Source: CAXBBB01 sp963815505 (GTDB taxonomy: Bacteria; Bacteroidota; Rhodothermia; Rhodothermales; BA12). Taken from it: a stretch of DNA of 64,000 nucleotides. The stretch is from NCBI GenBank assembly GCA_963815505.1, contig CAWFGU010000026.1, positions 62,001-126,000 of the forward strand. Direction: 5' to 3'. The position numbers were made by a program, and so were the translations under genes. Under the pieces are notes generated by a model. That model was not told the DNA's origin. It worked only from the letters and a program-made list of their open reading frames with translations, and made no database searches. This document shows, one piece after another, positions 29,401-37,598 of the stretch; positions within the stretch are counted from its first letter, which is position 1, and each line of letters starts with the position of its first letter.

Positions 29401-31094
29401 CAGCGGACGACGGGGTAAATGGCCAGTCCATACGCCTCGGGGCGGCTGGGCGCTCCATCGCTGCCCCAATCGCCAAACGCACGTCCGTTGTCTGTGACAA
29501 CACGCAGCGTATAGGTGCCCGGCGCCAGCAGCATCACGCTACGCCCCCACGCATAATCGTCGTTGCGCGTGTCGGGCTCGGGATCGACGCGCTCGGCGCT
29601 CCACACCTCCTTCCCATCTCCGACGTGAGTCAGTGTGGCAGTGTCGTACCACCGTCCGTCCGAGTCGGCTTCGAGTAGGGCTTCGATTGACACCTCGGTT
29701 TCACGGTCGATCTGGAGGATGGCAGTTTGATCGCGGTCGCTGCGGACTTCCAAGACCGATGCCAGTGGCGTCCGGCGGATCGGCTCTGCGATGGCCTCGG
29801 ATGCGATCGCGGTCGAGTCGAACGGGGCGAAGACGTAGGCGCCCCAGCGTTCGGGATTGTCGGGCGCGTCGTCGAGGAAGTCGTCGGTGAATGAGCGCGA
29901 ATCGTCGCTGCGCCACACCAGTTCGTACCGGCCCGCTTGCAAACGGAGCACGTCTTCGGCGACGCGCAAGCTCGATGAGCCGCCCGCCGGACGGCTGTCG
30001 CTGCGGTTCATTTCCCATATCGTGCGCCCGCTCGCCACGTCGCGAATCCACGCGTAATCGAAGCGACGCGAGTCGCTGCGCACCTCGCCCATCGCGTACA
30101 CGATCACGTCGACCGGGCGGGCGACGGCAAACGGCTGTCGGATGTCCTCGTCGTTGCCGGGCTGCCGAATCACGACGCTCGGAGCCGCCTCGTCGCTCCA
30201 CGCGCTGAACGGCCGGATGCCGTCGCCGACGGTGCGCAGGGTGACGCCGTAGCTGCCCACGTCGAGCGGCGGGTTGGCGCGCCACTGCGTCGCCGTCGAC
30301 AGCGTGATTTCGTTCGACAGGCGGTAAAAGCCGGGCTGCAATGCGAGCCGAGCCTGGACGCGGCTGTACCGCTCAGATCCACCACCGGGCATGGGAGAAG
30401 CATCGGCGAGGCGCCACACTTCTTCGCCATCGGGCAGCCGAACCAGCCGCACCTGATCGCCTCGGCGCTCTATCTCGGCCGTCGTCACTTCGATCCCGAG
30501 TGTGTCAGGCCGCGTCACCTGTACGACCTGGGTTTCGTCGTCCGAGCCGCTCGTCCAGAGCACGCCGTCGCCCGACGGACGCGCCTCGCGGTAGCGCCAG
30601 CGCTGTTCGTCCAAGTCCTCGCCGTCGAGCCGGACGATCTGCATAAACCAGTCGTCGCGCGACGAGCGCCAACGATTCTCGCTCGAAAATCCGAGGAAGC
30701 CTCCGCCTGCATCCTCGTCGTTTCCGAATGGAGTGTAAAATGCGTCGTAGGTGCCCGCGCCGAGCCGCAGCGTATCGGCGAACTGGACCAGGCCGCGCTT
30801 TTCCGAGCGCATCGTCGCCATAGAAGGCTGATAGACGACGCGGCGGGTGGTCCGGTCGACGATCCATCCATACGATTCGTACGCTGCTCCCCCGTCGCTC
30901 TGAGCAGCTGCCGAGGTGACGACCAGAGGGGCCGCCGACGAGAGGGTGAACGACCGCGTCGCCAGTTCGTCCGAGCCGATGCGGTCCAGCCGTAGCGCAC
31001 CCTCGACGGTTTCCGGCCCCCGCGTCTGGCTATAGATGACCAACCCGACCAAGGCGATCAGGGCTACGATCTGGACGCGGACGAGTGGAGTCAT
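29400..31094 (-). CDS. Membrane-anchored repeat protein of unknown function
   Basis: 564 residues. One N-terminal hydrophobic segment (about 6-22, RVQIVALIALVGLVIYSQ) acts as signal anchor, and the rest is probably periplasmic. The body holds four degenerate beta-rich repeats of about 110-140 residues. Each has an (I/V)W or V(V/Y) strand, a LxLxxGxYxL core (LRLGAGTYDAFY, LALQPGFYRLS, LRLQAGRYELVW, LLAPGTYTLRV) and a closing acidic DDxR/DNGR loop followed by a WG or YG turn. The pattern suggests a tandem jelly-roll or Ig-like array. No named family is recognised. It is co-transcribed with comF (61-base gap) and prmA (one-base overlap). Confidence 0.75.
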   Translation of the reverse strand: MTPLVRVQIVALIALVGLVIYSQTRGPETVEGALRLDRIGSDELATRSFTLSSAAPLVVTSAAAQSDGGAAYESYGWIVDRTTRRVVYQPSMATMRSEKRGLVQFADTLRLGAGTYDAFYTPFGNDEDAGGGFLGFSSENRWRSSRDDWFMQIVRLDGEDLDEQRWRYREARPSGDGVLWTSGSDDETQVVQVTRPDTLGIEVTTAEIERRGDQVRLVRLPDGEEVWRLADASPMPGGGSERYSRVQARLALQPGFYRLSNEITLSTATQWRANPPLDVGSYGVTLRTVGDGIRPFSAWSDEAAPSVVIRQPGNDEDIRQPFAVARPVDVIVYAMGEVRSDSRRFDYAWIRDVASGRTIWEMNRSDSRPAGGSSSLRVAEDVLRLQAGRYELVWRSDDSRSFTDDFLDDAPDNPERWGAYVFAPFDSTAIASEAIAEPIRRTPLASVLEVRSDRDQTAILQIDRETEVSIEALLEADSDGRWYDTATLTHVGDGKEVWSAERVDPEPDTRNDDYAWGRSVMLLAPGTYTLRVVTDNGRAFGDWGSDGAPSRPEAYGLAIYPVVR

Positions 31095-31155
31095 GCAGCA
31101 GGTAGGACAAAGGCTTCGACCACGTACGGAAGACCGACGCGCAGGTTACACCCGT

Positions 31156-31845
31156 TCAGCGCGCCCATGCCAGCACGGCACCATCGACCCGCGCAGCTCC
31201 GGCCTGGACGAGCGCATCGGCTCCGGCGACGAGCGTCGAGCCGGTCGTCAGCACGTCGTCGACGAGCAGCACCCGCGCGCCGTCGATCCGTGCGTCGGCG
31301 TGAAAGGCGTGCGCCGCGTTGGCATTTCGAGCCGAGCGCGACAGCCGGGTTTGCGATGCGTGCCCCGCCTCTTTTTGCAGCAGATCGGGCAGAAACGGCA
31401 CTTTCATCGCCTCGCCAACCCCTCGGGCAATCGGCTCGGCCTGATTGTAGCCGCGCTCCAGGTAGCGAGCGCGCGACTGCCCGACGCACACGACGGCGTC
31501 CCACGTGCCCAGCCCGGCAATGTGCTCGCCGAGCGCGACACCTAGCCCGTGGCCGACGCTCGGCTGCCCGCCATACTTCAGCCGGTGATGCGCCTGCTGG
31601 AACGCTCCACCCACATCGAAGCGCCAGATCGCATGCACCGCCGTCAGCCTCGACGCGTCGGCGCCGGGGAGCTTGGCGAGGTGGGCCTGCAGCTCGATCG
31701 GGTCGGCCTTGTCGATACCGGCGAGGCAGAGCGCGCACAGTCCGCTCGCGCTTTCGTCGCGCGCGCCGCACCCGCCGCACGTCGGAGGGAAGAGCAGACC
31801 GACGATCGCACGGCCGAAGGTGAGCGGAAGCGTTCGGAGAGACAT
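31156..31845 (-). CDS. ComF family phosphoribosyltransferase-like protein
   Basis: A 229-residue protein with an N-terminal zinc finger (Cys23, Cys26, Cys37, Cys40: CGGC and CALC) and a C-terminal type I phosphoribosyltransferase fold with the PRPP motif VLLVDDVLTTGST. ERGYNQAEPIARGV is the family signature in the middle. ComF proteins take part in DNA uptake in competent bacteria and are widespread elsewhere with less clear roles. The ATG at 31845 gives the usual length. It is the first gene of an operon with the repeat protein and prmA. Confidence 0.9.
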   Translation of the reverse strand: MSLRTLPLTFGRAIVGLLFPPTCGGCGARDESASGLCALCLAGIDKADPIELQAHLAKLPGADASRLTAVHAIWRFDVGGAFQQAHHRLKYGGQPSVGHGLGVALGEHIAGLGTWDAVVCVGQSRARYLERGYNQAEPIARGVGEAMKVPFLPDLLQKEAGHASQTRLSRSARNANAAHAFHADARIDGARVLLVDDVLTTGSTLVAGADALVQAGAARVDGAVLAWAR

Positions 31846-31970
31846 TTGGAAAAGCCGGTCTGCACTGCAGTGCGTACCGTTTGAGCGCACTAGGCGACGA
31901 ATGAACTTCGTATACTACGGGTTCGCCCGACCACCTGACGCCCCGGCGTCTTCTCCCTGCCCCTCGCCTC

Positions 31971-32207
31971 ATGCCCAATCGTACCCGTCGCGGAATGCTC
32001 GTCAAGAATACGCACGACACGCCCGTCGTGCTGGACCTGAGCACGCGCACGATCAGCCTGGATCCGGGCGACGAAACCGGTATCACGGCCGAAGAAGTGA
32101 AGGACCCATCGATGCGCGATCACCTGCAGATCCGCACCGTCTCCATCGTCCGCCCGACGACTGAAGAGGAAAACGACGAGCTGATCAAAGAACTGGCCGC
32201 TGGCTGA
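31971..32207 (+). CDS. Small conserved-looking hypothetical protein
   Basis: A 78-residue soluble protein (MPNRTRRGMLVKNTHDTPVVL) with a predicted small beta core (LDLSTRTISLDPGDETGI) and an acidic C-terminal helix (EEENDELIKEL). No family is recognised. It starts after a pyrimidine-rich leader and ends 4 bases before the queuosine mannosyltransferase gene, so the two are probably co-translated. Confidence 0.65.
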   Translation: MPNRTRRGMLVKNTHDTPVVLDLSTRTISLDPGDETGITAEEVKDPSMRDHLQIRTVSIVRPTTEEENDELIKELAAG

Positions 32208-32211
32208 TCCG

Positions 32212-33423
32212 GTGGCGCAGCTGTCCGTCCTGTTTCTCGAACCCTGGCACGGCGGCTCGCACAAGAGCTTTGTCCAGGGCTTCTCGGACCACACACGCCA
32301 CGACGTGCGCACCGTCACGATGTCGGCGCGCTTCTGGAAGTGGCGCATGCAAGGCGGAGCTGTCACGCTGGCCCGCAAGACACTGGCTCTGTTAGACGAA
32401 GGCTTTCGGCCCGACGTGCTCTTCGCGAGCAGCATGGTCAACCTTCCCGCCTACCTCGCCCTGGTCCGCCCGCACCTGGCCGAGACCCCGGTCGTGCTCT
32501 ACTTCCACGAGAATCAGCTCACCTACCCGATCCCGCCTACCGAAAAGCGCGATCTGACGTACGGCTACATCAACTACCTCTCAGCGCTGACGGCCGACCG
32601 GATCGCGTTCAACTCGGCGTTTCACCGCGACGAGTTCCTGGGCGCGCTGCCCGGCCTGCTCCGCGCATTTCCCGACTACACGCACCTGGGCACGGTCCGA
32701 GAGATTGAGGCCAAGAGCAGCGTCCTTCACCTGGGCCTGCCGCTGGGCCGCCACGACGCCTTCCGCAACGAGCGCACCCCGCGCGCGTGGGGACCGAGCT
32801 TGTCGCCCACCGATCCGCCCGTCATCTTGTGGAATCAGCGGTGGGAATACGACAAGAACCCCTCGGCGTTTTTCCGCCTGCTGGGTCGACTCGACGACAT
32901 CGGCGTGCGCTTTCGCCTCATCTTGGCGGGCGAGCACTTCGAGCAGCAACCCGACGACTTCGACGCCGCGTTCGAGCGCTATGCCGGGCGCATCGACCAC
33001 TATGGCTACGCAGAGGACTTCGCCGAATACAGCACGCTCCTCCACCGCAGCGATTTGGTCGTGTCGACGGCGCACCACGAGTTCTTCGGCATCGCGATTC
33101 AAGAGGCCATCTACTGCGGGTGCCATCCCCTGTTGCCCAGCCGGCTCGCCTATCCCGAACTCATTCCCGAGTCGCTGCAGTCGCCACTGCTTCACGCGCC
33201 GATTCTCTATGCGGACGACGATGCCCTTTTCGAGTCGGCCAAGCGCATCCTGACAGGAAAAGACCGCCCGCTGCCCGTCGAGACGCTGCGGAGTATACCG
33301 CGCGCGCTCGACTGGAAAGTGCAGATCGGCGCGTACGACGACTTGCTCGAAAAGACCGCATTGGCCGGAGCAGGCGTCAGTTCAGGGTGGCACGCAGACG
33401 ATCGAATGCGTCGGGAGGACTGA
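32212..33423 (+). CDS. tRNA-queuosine alpha-mannosyltransferase-like glycosyltransferase
   Basis: A 403-residue GT-B enzyme of the QTMAN/GTDC1 family, which mannosylates queuosine at the wobble position of tRNA-Asp. The N-terminal DUF3524 domain shows VLFLEPWHGGSHKSF, WKWRMQGGA, and YFHENQLTYP with TYGYINYLSALTADRIAFNS. The C-terminal nucleotide-sugar domain has ILWNQRWEYDKNP and VSTAHHEFFGIAIQEA. Start is GTG 32212, 4 bases after the small upstream gene. The last ~16 residues are Gly/Arg-rich and overlap the convergent gene by 47 bases. Family membership is clear; activity on queuosine is inferred from the eukaryotic and bacterial homologues. Confidence 0.88.
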   Translation: MAQLSVLFLEPWHGGSHKSFVQGFSDHTRHDVRTVTMSARFWKWRMQGGAVTLARKTLALLDEGFRPDVLFASSMVNLPAYLALVRPHLAETPVVLYFHENQLTYPIPPTEKRDLTYGYINYLSALTADRIAFNSAFHRDEFLGALPGLLRAFPDYTHLGTVREIEAKSSVLHLGLPLGRHDAFRNERTPRAWGPSLSPTDPPVILWNQRWEYDKNPSAFFRLLGRLDDIGVRFRLILAGEHFEQQPDDFDAAFERYAGRIDHYGYAEDFAEYSTLLHRSDLVVSTAHHEFFGIAIQEAIYCGCHPLLPSRLAYPELIPESLQSPLLHAPILYADDDALFESAKRILTGKDRPLPVETLRSIPRALDWKVQIGAYDDLLEKTALAGAGVSSGWHADDRMRRED

Positions 33424-33829
33424 GCGAGGCCCTTGCGCGGTAGCTGCGCGTTGCCCGCGAGGCGAGGACGACGATGAGCACCTCGCCGGTCGGGTCGTAG
33501 GTGTCGGTCGCCTGGTCGATCCATTGAATGGGCGAGGTGCGGCCTGCCGGTTTCATCCACGCGCCGCCGGGCGTGCCATAGAGCATCCGCTGGGCGAGGT
33601 AAAGATTGGGCGGCACGTCAGGCGTGGTGACGACATCGCGCGGAATCACGACAACACCGACACCGTGGCGCAGGTAGCCCTCGTGGGACGCCGCGGCGAT
33701 AGCAGCCCAGTTGGCGACCAGGAAATCGAGATGATGCCGCTCGGTCGCGTCCTCGCGCGTGCCGGGCGCGCTGGTGATCGAAACGAACGTGTCGGGCGTG
33801 TCGGCTTGGAAAGTGGTCGTGCGCTCCAT
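33377..33829 (-). CDS. Hypothetical protein
   Basis: A 150-residue soluble protein without signal peptide. A central block (LVANWAAIAAASHEGYLRHGVGVVVIPRD) is followed by YLAQRMLYGTPGG and a beta strand EVLIVVLAS. No family is recognised. It converges on, and overlaps by 47 bases, the mannosyltransferase gene, and is divergent from the Ppx/GppA gene. Confidence 0.6.
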   Translation of the reverse strand: MERTTTFQADTPDTFVSITSAPGTREDATERHHLDFLVANWAAIAAASHEGYLRHGVGVVVIPRDVVTTPDVPPNLYLAQRMLYGTPGGAWMKPAGRTSPIQWIDQATDTYDPTGEVLIVVLASRATRSYRARASLSPPDAFDRLRATLN

Positions 33830-33839
33830 CGAAAATGGT

Positions 33840-33847
33840 TATCCTTG
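33840..33847 (+). promoter_or_regulatory. Candidate -7 promoter element of the Ppx/GppA gene
   Basis: TATCCTTG matches TAnnTTTG at all but one defined position and lies 25 bases before the ATG at 33873. A start of transcription near 33855 would give a very short leader. Confidence 0.4.
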
Positions 33848-33872
33848 CGGTACTGAACTCTCCCTTGCACGC

Positions 33873-34814
33873 ATGATTCTGGCTACGGTTGACGTGGGAT
33901 CGAATACGGCTAAACTCTTAGTTGCAGACGGCGATGTCGCCGCGCGCACGTTCGAGCCGCTCTACGAGGAACGCCGACACGTCCGGCTGGGCGAGGGCGT
34001 CGACGCTTCGGGATCGGTCACCCAGGCCGCCCTGGACCGCCTGCTCGAGGCGCTGGCTGCGTTCGACCACACGGCGCGCGAACTGGGCGCAGGCGAACTC
34101 ACGATCGGGGCGACGAGTGCCTCGCGCGACGCCACCAACATCGCCGAGATCCAGGCCGCCGTCCGCCAGCGCATCGGCGCCGACTATGCTGTGATTGCCG
34201 GAGTCGACGAGGCGCGGCTGAGCCTGCTGGGGGCGCTCTCGGCCCTGTCCCACGTCGACGGTCCCGCCGTCGTGATCGACATCGGCGGCGGGTCGACCGA
34301 ACTGGCGGGCGCGACGGACCGCGCGTCCGAGTTGAGCGTGTGCGTGAGCCTCAACGTCGGCTCGGTGCGGCTGACCGAACGGTGTTTCACCGCGCAGCCA
34401 CCAGCGGCCAGCGAAGTGGAGTCCGCTCGCCAGGTGATCCGGGCCGCCATCGCAGCCGCTGACCTGCCCTACCTCACCGGCTACACCCTCGTCGGAGCGG
34501 CGGGGACGACGGGCGCCCTGGCCCGCCTGCACGCCGGGTTCGACTCGTGGGAAGACGCACCGTCCGATCCGATTCGGCTCTCGCGCGAAGAGGTGCGTTC
34601 GTGGACTAACCGACTCGTTGGTCTCAGCTACGACCAAACGCTGGCCCTCAATCCGCGCATCATGTCCAGCCGCGCCGACATCATCGCGGCAGGCGTCTTA
34701 ATCCTCGACACGGCGATGGACGTGTTGGGCTTCGATGCGTTGACGATCAGCCCGCGTGGGTTGCGGCACGGGCTGATGATCGACTTGCTGAAGGAAAGGG
34801 GCACAGCGGATTAA
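33873..34814 (+). CDS. Ppx/GppA-family exopolyphosphatase / pppGpp phosphatase
   Basis: A 313-residue single-domain member of the ASKHA superfamily. Phosphate motif 1 is TVDVGSNTAKLLVAD, followed by GATSASRDATN, VIDIGGGSTELAG (phosphate motif 2) and SRADIIAAGVLIL near the C-terminus. The family hydrolyses polyphosphate or pppGpp; the short form here, without the C-terminal HD domain, is common in Bacteroidota. The ATG at 33873 begins exactly at the conserved MILATVDVGS. A strong hairpin terminator follows. Confidence 0.9.
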   Translation: MILATVDVGSNTAKLLVADGDVAARTFEPLYEERRHVRLGEGVDASGSVTQAALDRLLEALAAFDHTARELGAGELTIGATSASRDATNIAEIQAAVRQRIGADYAVIAGVDEARLSLLGALSALSHVDGPAVVIDIGGGSTELAGATDRASELSVCVSLNVGSVRLTERCFTAQPPAASEVESARQVIRAAIAAADLPYLTGYTLVGAAGTTGALARLHAGFDSWEDAPSDPIRLSREEVRSWTNRLVGLSYDQTLALNPRIMSSRADIIAAGVLILDTAMDVLGFDALTISPRGLRHGLMIDLLKERGTAD

Positions 34815-34833
34815 CCGCTTGAACACTGCCTCC

Positions 34834-34866
34834 AAAGGTGACCTCTCTGGGAGAGCTGTCACCTTT
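34834..34866. terminator. Bidirectional intrinsic terminator
   Basis: AAAGGTGAC (34834-34842) pairs with GTCACCTTT (34858-34866), and CTCTC with GAGAG extends the stem across a two-base bulge. It lies between the convergent Ppx/GppA and GH15 genes (stops at 34814 and 34880). Confidence 0.85.
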
Positions 34867-34879
34867 ACTCTCCGGCGAG

Positions 34880-36763
34880 TTACGACTTGGCCGACAACTC
34901 CTTGTCCAGGTTGTAGGCCGCCGAGATCAGCGACAGATGCGTAAGACCTTGCGGGTAGTTGCCGAGCGCTTCGCCGAGCGGACCGGTTTCTTCGGATAAG
35001 AGCCCCAGGCCACTGCTGTAGCTCATCATTTTCTCGAAGAGCAGGCGCGCCGTCGACAGTTTCTCGGGATCGGTGCGACCGGCTCGGGTCAATGCCTCGA
35101 CGAGCCAGAAGGTGCACAGGTTGAACGCTCCCTCCTTGCCTTCCAAGCCGTCCGGCGATTCTTTGTGGTTGTAGCGGTCGACCAGGCTGTCCGAGACCAG
35201 TCCACCCTTCTCGGGCGGCTGCATGATGGCGTCGAGCGTGGCGATCATGCGCGTGTCGCTGGGCGACATGAAGAAGACGAGCGGCATCAGCAGCGCGCTG
35301 GCGTCGAGCGTGTGGCTGTCGTAGTGCTGCACAAACGCCTGTCGCTCTTCATTCCATCCGTTCTCCAGGATGTCGTGGTAGATCGCGTCGCGCGCCTCGA
35401 GCCAGCGCTGGCGCGGAGCGGGAAACGAGCGCTTGTCGGCCAGACGCAGGCCGCGGTCGAACGCGACCCAGCACATCAGCTTGCTGAACGTGTAGTGCTT
35501 AGGCGACGAACGCGCCTCCCAGATGCCGTCGTCGGCGTCCTGCCAGTGGTCTACGAGCCAGTCGAGCAAGTCGCGAAGCTCGCAGTAGAAGTCGTAGGAG
35601 ATCTCCTGCCCATGCTTGTTGAACAGGTAGACCGCATCCATCACCTCGCCATAGATGTCCAGCTGATACTGATCGTTGGCACCGTTGCCGACGAGGACTG
35701 GCTTGGAATGGCGATAGCCGCTCAGGTGACCGAGCTCGACCTCGTCCGGCACCGGCTCGCCGTGGATCGTGTAGACGGGACACAACCCCTTGTCGGACGT
35801 CGACTCCTGGCAGCGCGCGATGAGCCAGTCCATGAACGCCGCGGCCTCCTGGGTGAATCCGATGCGCAGGAAGGCGTAGAGCGTGAACGCGGCGTCGCGA
35901 AGCCAAGCGTAGCGGTAGTCCCAGTTGCGCTCCCCTCCGACCACCTCGGGCAGGCCCAGCGTCGGCGCGGCTATGATGGCGCCGGTCGGCTCGAACGTGA
36001 GCAGCTTGAGGGCGAGGGCACTGCGGTACACTTTCTCACTCCATCGGCCGCGGTACGTGCACTGCCCCAGCCACTCGTGCCAGTAGTCGCGCGTCGCCTC
36101 GAAGAGTCGGCGTTCATAGGAGCGCGAGAACGAGGGCACATCGGTCTCGCTCGCGTCGACGACGAACAGGCCCATGCAGAAGCTGTCGCCAGCGCGCAAG
36201 CGGATCGTCGCCGTAGCAGCGCCTCCGACGATACCCAACTGCTCGTCCGAGGCGAGTGCCAATTTCAAACCGGGTCCGTCGAACAAGACACCGCCGGGCA
36301 GATCGTGCGCGGTGTGCGTCGCGCGGGCGTAGTCGAAGGCGGGAGCGCAGCGCACGTCGACATCGAGTTCGCCGCGCACGACGGTCGCGCGACGCACGAG
36401 GCGGGGCCGCTCTTGCTCTCTCCCATCCTCGCAAACGGGATCGCCGACGGGCATGTAATCGGTCACTTCGAGCACGCCGTCGCCCGAGAAGAAGCGGGTG
36501 ACGAGGATGTTGGTATCGGGCCAGTACACCTGCCGGACGTTGGTCGCGGGCTGGACCGGGCGTACCCAAAACTGACCGGCGTCCCGATCATCGAGCAGGT
36601 GCGCGAAGATGGCCTGCGAGTCGAAGTGGGGCAGACACATCCAGTCGATCGACCCGTGCGGGCTCACCAGAGCCGACGAGCGCATGTCGCCGATCATGCC
36701 GTAGGCGTCGATGGGTTCGAACGCGTGGACGGGGCGAGGGGCGGCGGTCTGAGTCGGCGGCAT
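34880..36763 (-). CDS. Glycoside hydrolase family 15 protein (trehalase / glucoamylase-like)
   Basis: A 627-residue cytoplasmic enzyme: no signal peptide, N-terminal super-beta-sandwich (PIDAYGMIGDMRSSALVSPHGSIDW) and a C-terminal (alpha/alpha)6 barrel. The barrel carries ERNWDYRYAWLRDAAFTLYAF with the catalytic-acid region near QLDIYGEVMDA, and NYPQGLTHLSLISAAYNLD at the end. Proteins of this exact type act on trehalose or short alpha-glucans. The ATG at 36763 is chosen because the family starts with PIDAYG; the frame stays open far upstream only by chance. It is 53 bases downstream of the RsbW-like gene and could be part of that operon, linking the stress switch to trehalose metabolism. Confidence 0.9.
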   Translation of the reverse strand: MPPTQTAAPRPVHAFEPIDAYGMIGDMRSSALVSPHGSIDWMCLPHFDSQAIFAHLLDDRDAGQFWVRPVQPATNVRQVYWPDTNILVTRFFSGDGVLEVTDYMPVGDPVCEDGREQERPRLVRRATVVRGELDVDVRCAPAFDYARATHTAHDLPGGVLFDGPGLKLALASDEQLGIVGGAATATIRLRAGDSFCMGLFVVDASETDVPSFSRSYERRLFEATRDYWHEWLGQCTYRGRWSEKVYRSALALKLLTFEPTGAIIAAPTLGLPEVVGGERNWDYRYAWLRDAAFTLYAFLRIGFTQEAAAFMDWLIARCQESTSDKGLCPVYTIHGEPVPDEVELGHLSGYRHSKPVLVGNGANDQYQLDIYGEVMDAVYLFNKHGQEISYDFYCELRDLLDWLVDHWQDADDGIWEARSSPKHYTFSKLMCWVAFDRGLRLADKRSFPAPRQRWLEARDAIYHDILENGWNEERQAFVQHYDSHTLDASALLMPLVFFMSPSDTRMIATLDAIMQPPEKGGLVSDSLVDRYNHKESPDGLEGKEGAFNLCTFWLVEALTRAGRTDPEKLSTARLLFEKMMSYSSGLGLLSEETGPLGEALGNYPQGLTHLSLISAAYNLDKELSAKS

Positions 36764-36816
36764 CGGGAAGTGGTGGGTCCAAAAACCCAGCACGCGCAGA
36801 CGAGTGAGCGGGGTTC

Positions 36817-37248
36817 TCAGACGCGCGAGCCGTTCCGATACTTCACGAGCCGAACCTCGTTGCCGTCGTCGGACGAGCGATACTCCACAGTGTCCATCAG
36901 CCGGTGCATCAGGTGGACGCCCAGACCACCGCGCTTGCGATTGCGGATCGAACGCGCTAGATCCGGATGCTGATAGGTATTTCGGTCGAAACTGATGCCG
37001 GTATCGCGAATCAGGACGGCAAACTGGTCGTCGTCCACGTCTACGCGCACGTCGAACGTGGCATGGTCGTCTCCGGCGTAGGCATGCTTGACGACGTTGG
37101 CGCAGGCCTCGTCGACGGCCATTTTGATCTGTTCGACCGTCTTGGTATCCATGGCTGCCTCGTGCGCGCGCTCGGACACGAACCGGCGCACGTCGCTCAG
37201 CGAGCGCGTGGCGGCGGGAAGCGTCAACGAGTAGGTCGAGCGGATCAC
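36817..37248 (-). CDS. RsbW-like anti-sigma factor serine kinase
   Basis: A 143-residue GHKL ATP-binding protein. The N box is DEACANVVKHAY (Asn51), the G1 box IRDTGISF (Asp83) and the G2 box GGLGVHLM (109-116). RsbW/SpoIIAB proteins either hold a sigma factor or phosphorylate a STAS antagonist. It starts 2 bases after the STAS gene and follows the SpoIIE phosphatase, completing a partner-switching trio. The sigma factor or other target is not encoded nearby. Confidence 0.9.
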   Translation of the reverse strand: MIRSTYSLTLPAATRSLSDVRRFVSERAHEAAMDTKTVEQIKMAVDEACANVVKHAYAGDDHATFDVRVDVDDDQFAVLIRDTGISFDRNTYQHPDLARSIRNRKRGGLGVHLMHRLMDTVEYRSSDDGNEVRLVKYRNGSRV

Positions 37249-37250
37249 GG

Positions 37251-37598
37251 TTAGGCGGAGAAACCGGCGAAGGCCTCTTGTTCGGTGGGAACGATGTCGA
37301 GAAATTCGGGAAAGCCGAGCAGATCGAACACGTTGTAGACGCTGTCTTGCAGCGCCGCAATCTTGATGTCGCCGCCCTGCTCGCGAACCTCTTCGATGTG
37401 GGCTAGGAACACGCCGAGCCCGGCGGACGAGATGTACTGCAAGCCCTCGCCGTTGACGACGATGTTGTAGCGCTGCTCATCCTGGCATCTCGTCAGCGCC
37501 GCTTCCATCTCCTCGACGGTGTGCGCGTCGAGTTCGCCTTTCAGATCGAGGAATTGCACGTGGTCGCGTGTGCGGAAGTCAACAGAGAAACTGCTCAT
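37251..37598 (-). CDS. STAS-domain anti-anti-sigma factor (RsbV-like)
   Basis: A 115-residue single STAS domain. The phosphorylatable serine lies in YISSAGLGVF (Ser57/Ser58), replacing the usual DSTG with SSAG. The ATG at 37598 overlaps the TGA of the phosphatase gene (TGATG). The RsbW-like kinase encoded just downstream would phosphorylate the serine, and the phosphatase upstream would remove the phosphate. The frame is open further upstream but lacks conservation. Confidence 0.9.
   Translation of the reverse strand: MSSFSVDFRTRDHVQFLDLKGELDAHTVEEMEAALTRCQDEQRYNIVVNGEGLQYISSAGLGVFLAHIEEVREQGGDIKIAALQDSVYNVFDLLGFPEFLDIVPTEQEAFAGFSA

Noticed and set aside
35165..36973. 602-residue rightward open frame opposite the GH15 gene
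   Set aside because: Its composition is Arg/Ala/Val/Glu-rich and repetitive, as expected of an antisense frame in high-G+C DNA, and the opposite strand encodes a clear enzyme.
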